Source: Thermoplasmata archaeon (GTDB taxonomy: Archaea; Thermoplasmatota; Thermoplasmata; Thermoplasmatales; Thermoplasmataceae). From it: a stretch of DNA of 5,751 bases. The translations under genes were made by a program, and so were the position numbers. Below are positions 4,704-5,751 of this stretch, in pieces. The notes under the pieces are model-generated. The model ran no database searches. It was not told where the DNA came from and saw only the letters and a program-made list of their open reading frames with translations. Within the stretch, counting starts at the first letter, position 1; each line of letters opens with the position of its first letter. The stretch lies in the NCBI GenBank assembly GCA_021826835.1, contig JAKAYH010000171.1, forward strand, positions 1 to 5,751, in the 5' to 3' direction.

Positions 4704-5751
4704 TTATTCTAAATTAGCCCTTCCAGACAAAATAGCATAAATCGCCGTATATGTAGGAACTACCTCGTTTCCTTCTAATTTGAAATTTAAGCCGTTGAGG
4801 TCTATTTCAAAAGGCTTAGTGACATTGATTTTAACCTCGTCTTTTTTGAACTCCGAAGGAATTGCGTCTTTCAACGGGTTAAATTCATTGAACCTATCTA
4901 TTTCCACATTTACAACCTGAAAGCCAGTTTTCCCGTGAAGACTATAGGGAAATCTTATCAGTCGATGAATGTCGGTTGAGACCGGTTCATCAATTTCGCA
5001 GGCAAATCTCTCCTTCAGATGCTCAATTGTTTTATCCAGCAGTGTAATCTCATCGTTGTGAAGTCTCTTATATTTTTCAGGTCCAGGCGTTAATAAAACT
5101 TTTTTTCTCTCATCTTTCCGTAGGCTGGGTTCATTTTCAAAATATTGTCTGATTCTGTTGCATATTTTTTCATCACCGACAGGATTTCCACCCGAGAGAA
5201 TCTCTTCCAAATTTTCGATGAATACCCCATCTATCTCAGGTATCCATCCTTTTCCGTAAAAATGCTCTCTGGAAACAACTTCTATCAACCCTCTGGCATT
5301 GAGTCCCTCTCCTCTTACCAGGTTTGATATCTCCCTTCGCTGATCTGAATTCATCGAGTACATTGCGTCATTATTTACGTGGACATGATACCCTCTACCG
5401 CCAGAAAAGTATAGAGATATATTGTTTGCATCTATATTCAGATAACCAATCAGAAATTTTTCAATCAATCTTTGCGTGTGCTTTTTAACCTCAAACAAAA
5501 TTTGGGCATAACTCATTTTTTCTGCATCTTTCAGATGGTCTGCGTCGAGGTCAAAAATCAGTTCCGCACCAAGCCATCCCTTATCTTTCATGCTACGGTT
5601 GCCAGGATTTACATACGTCGCAACCGAATGATACAGATGTCTGGGTACTCGATCCCGAAGAAATGTCAACAGATCCTTCCTTCCCGGATCATCTCTTATC
5701 ATAATGTGTCTTATCATTGTCCCCCGGAAAGGTATGTATCCAATTTCCCTC
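4704..5751 (-). CDS. priS: DNA primase small (catalytic) subunit PriS, N-terminus cut by the window edge
   Basis: PriS is the catalytic subunit of archaeal/eukaryotic-type primase; with PriL it makes primers at replication forks. The frame stays open through the right edge. The codons before the Met at 5717 read REIGYIPFRGT, which aligns with the conserved N-terminal REF...F block of archaeal PriS, so that Met is internal and perhaps about 30 residues are missing. Numbering from it, the metal-binding motif ELIFDLDADH is at 52-61 (Asp56, Asp58), the nucleotide-binding motif SGGRGYHVHV at 105-114, and the third motif DIHRLIRFPYSLHGKTGF at 249-266, where Asp249 is the likely third catalytic carboxylate. 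The segment between the first two motifs, where relatives I recall carry a cysteine/histidine zinc site, has no cysteine; the only cysteines visible are Cys186 and Cys240. The rubrerythrin gene follows after 66 bases with its own likely promoter. Confidence 0.94.
   Translation of the reverse strand, partial: REIGYIPFRGTMIRHIMIRDDPGRKDLLTFLRDRVPRHLYHSVATYVNPGNRSMKDKGWLGAELIFDLDADHLKDAEKMSYAQILFEVKKHTQRLIEKFLIGYLNIDANNISLYFSGGRGYHVHVNNDAMYSMNSDQRREISNLVRGEGLNARGLIEVVSREHFYGKGWIPEIDGVFIENLEEILSGGNPVGDEKICNRIRQYFENEPSLRKDERKKVLLTPGPEKYKRLHNDEITLLDKTIEHLKERFACEIDEPVSTDIHRLIRFPYSLHGKTGFQVVNVEIDRFNEFNPLKDAIPSEFKKDEVKINVTKPFEIDLNGLNFKLEGNEVVPTYTAIYAILSGRANLE

Noticed and set aside
5145..5327. Plus-strand frame of 60 codons inside priS
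   Set aside because: It is antisense to conserved primase sequence, with no initiation signal.
4704..5717. Treating the Met at 5717 as the start of PriS
   Set aside because: The frame continues upstream without a stop to the window edge, and the added residues (REIGYIPFRGT) match a conserved N-terminal block of the family, so the gene is partial.
1..5751. CRISPR array, insertion sequence, prophage or defence island
   Set aside because: There are no regularly spaced repeats, transposase, integrase or known defence genes. All long genes belong to recognisable cellular families.

Overview
This is an ordinary-looking chromosomal segment of an archaeon, most likely a euryarchaeon of the Thermoplasmatales type (Ferroplasma/Thermoplasma/Cuniculiplasma relatives). 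The evidence is an archaeal primase small subunit, a stand-alone archaeal Elp3, an archaeal-type 'adenosine-specific kinase', an intron-less tRNA without encoded CCA, TATA boxes about 25-30 bases upstream of start codons with little or no leader, and AT-rich spacers around genes of moderate GC. The lineage is inferred from recognised protein families, not from a database search.

Layout, left to right. Bases 1-73 (minus strand) hold the first 24 codons of an unidentified membrane protein that runs off the left edge. Bases 288-1832 (minus) encode Elp3, the radical-SAM/acetyltransferase tRNA wobble-uridine modifier. Its promoter region (1833-1977) is shared divergently with a plus-strand gene (1978-2463) for an 'adenosine-specific kinase' family protein. 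The stop codon of that gene is built into the first two bases of a tRNA-Arg(CCG) gene (2462-2533). A 171-base spacer with T-tracts and a small inverted repeat separates this plus-strand unit from a convergent minus-strand gene string. In transcription order the string is primase small subunit priS (open at the right edge), a rubredoxin-less rubrerythrin with its own likely promoter, a DUF3501 protein 4 bases after it, and an ABC transporter ATPase about 24 bases further on.

Functionally the window mixes housekeeping (DNA replication priming, tRNA modification, an arginine tRNA) with a probable peroxide/oxidative-stress pair (rubrerythrin plus DUF3501) that may be co-transcribed with an ABC ATPase lacking an adjacent permease. 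There is no sign of CRISPR, insertion sequence, prophage or clear horizontal transfer. The points most worth a second look are the tRNA/stop-codon overlap, the rubrerythrin-DUF3501-ABC string, the apparent absence of the zinc-binding cysteines in the primase, and GAA...TTC palindromes sitting on three promoters.
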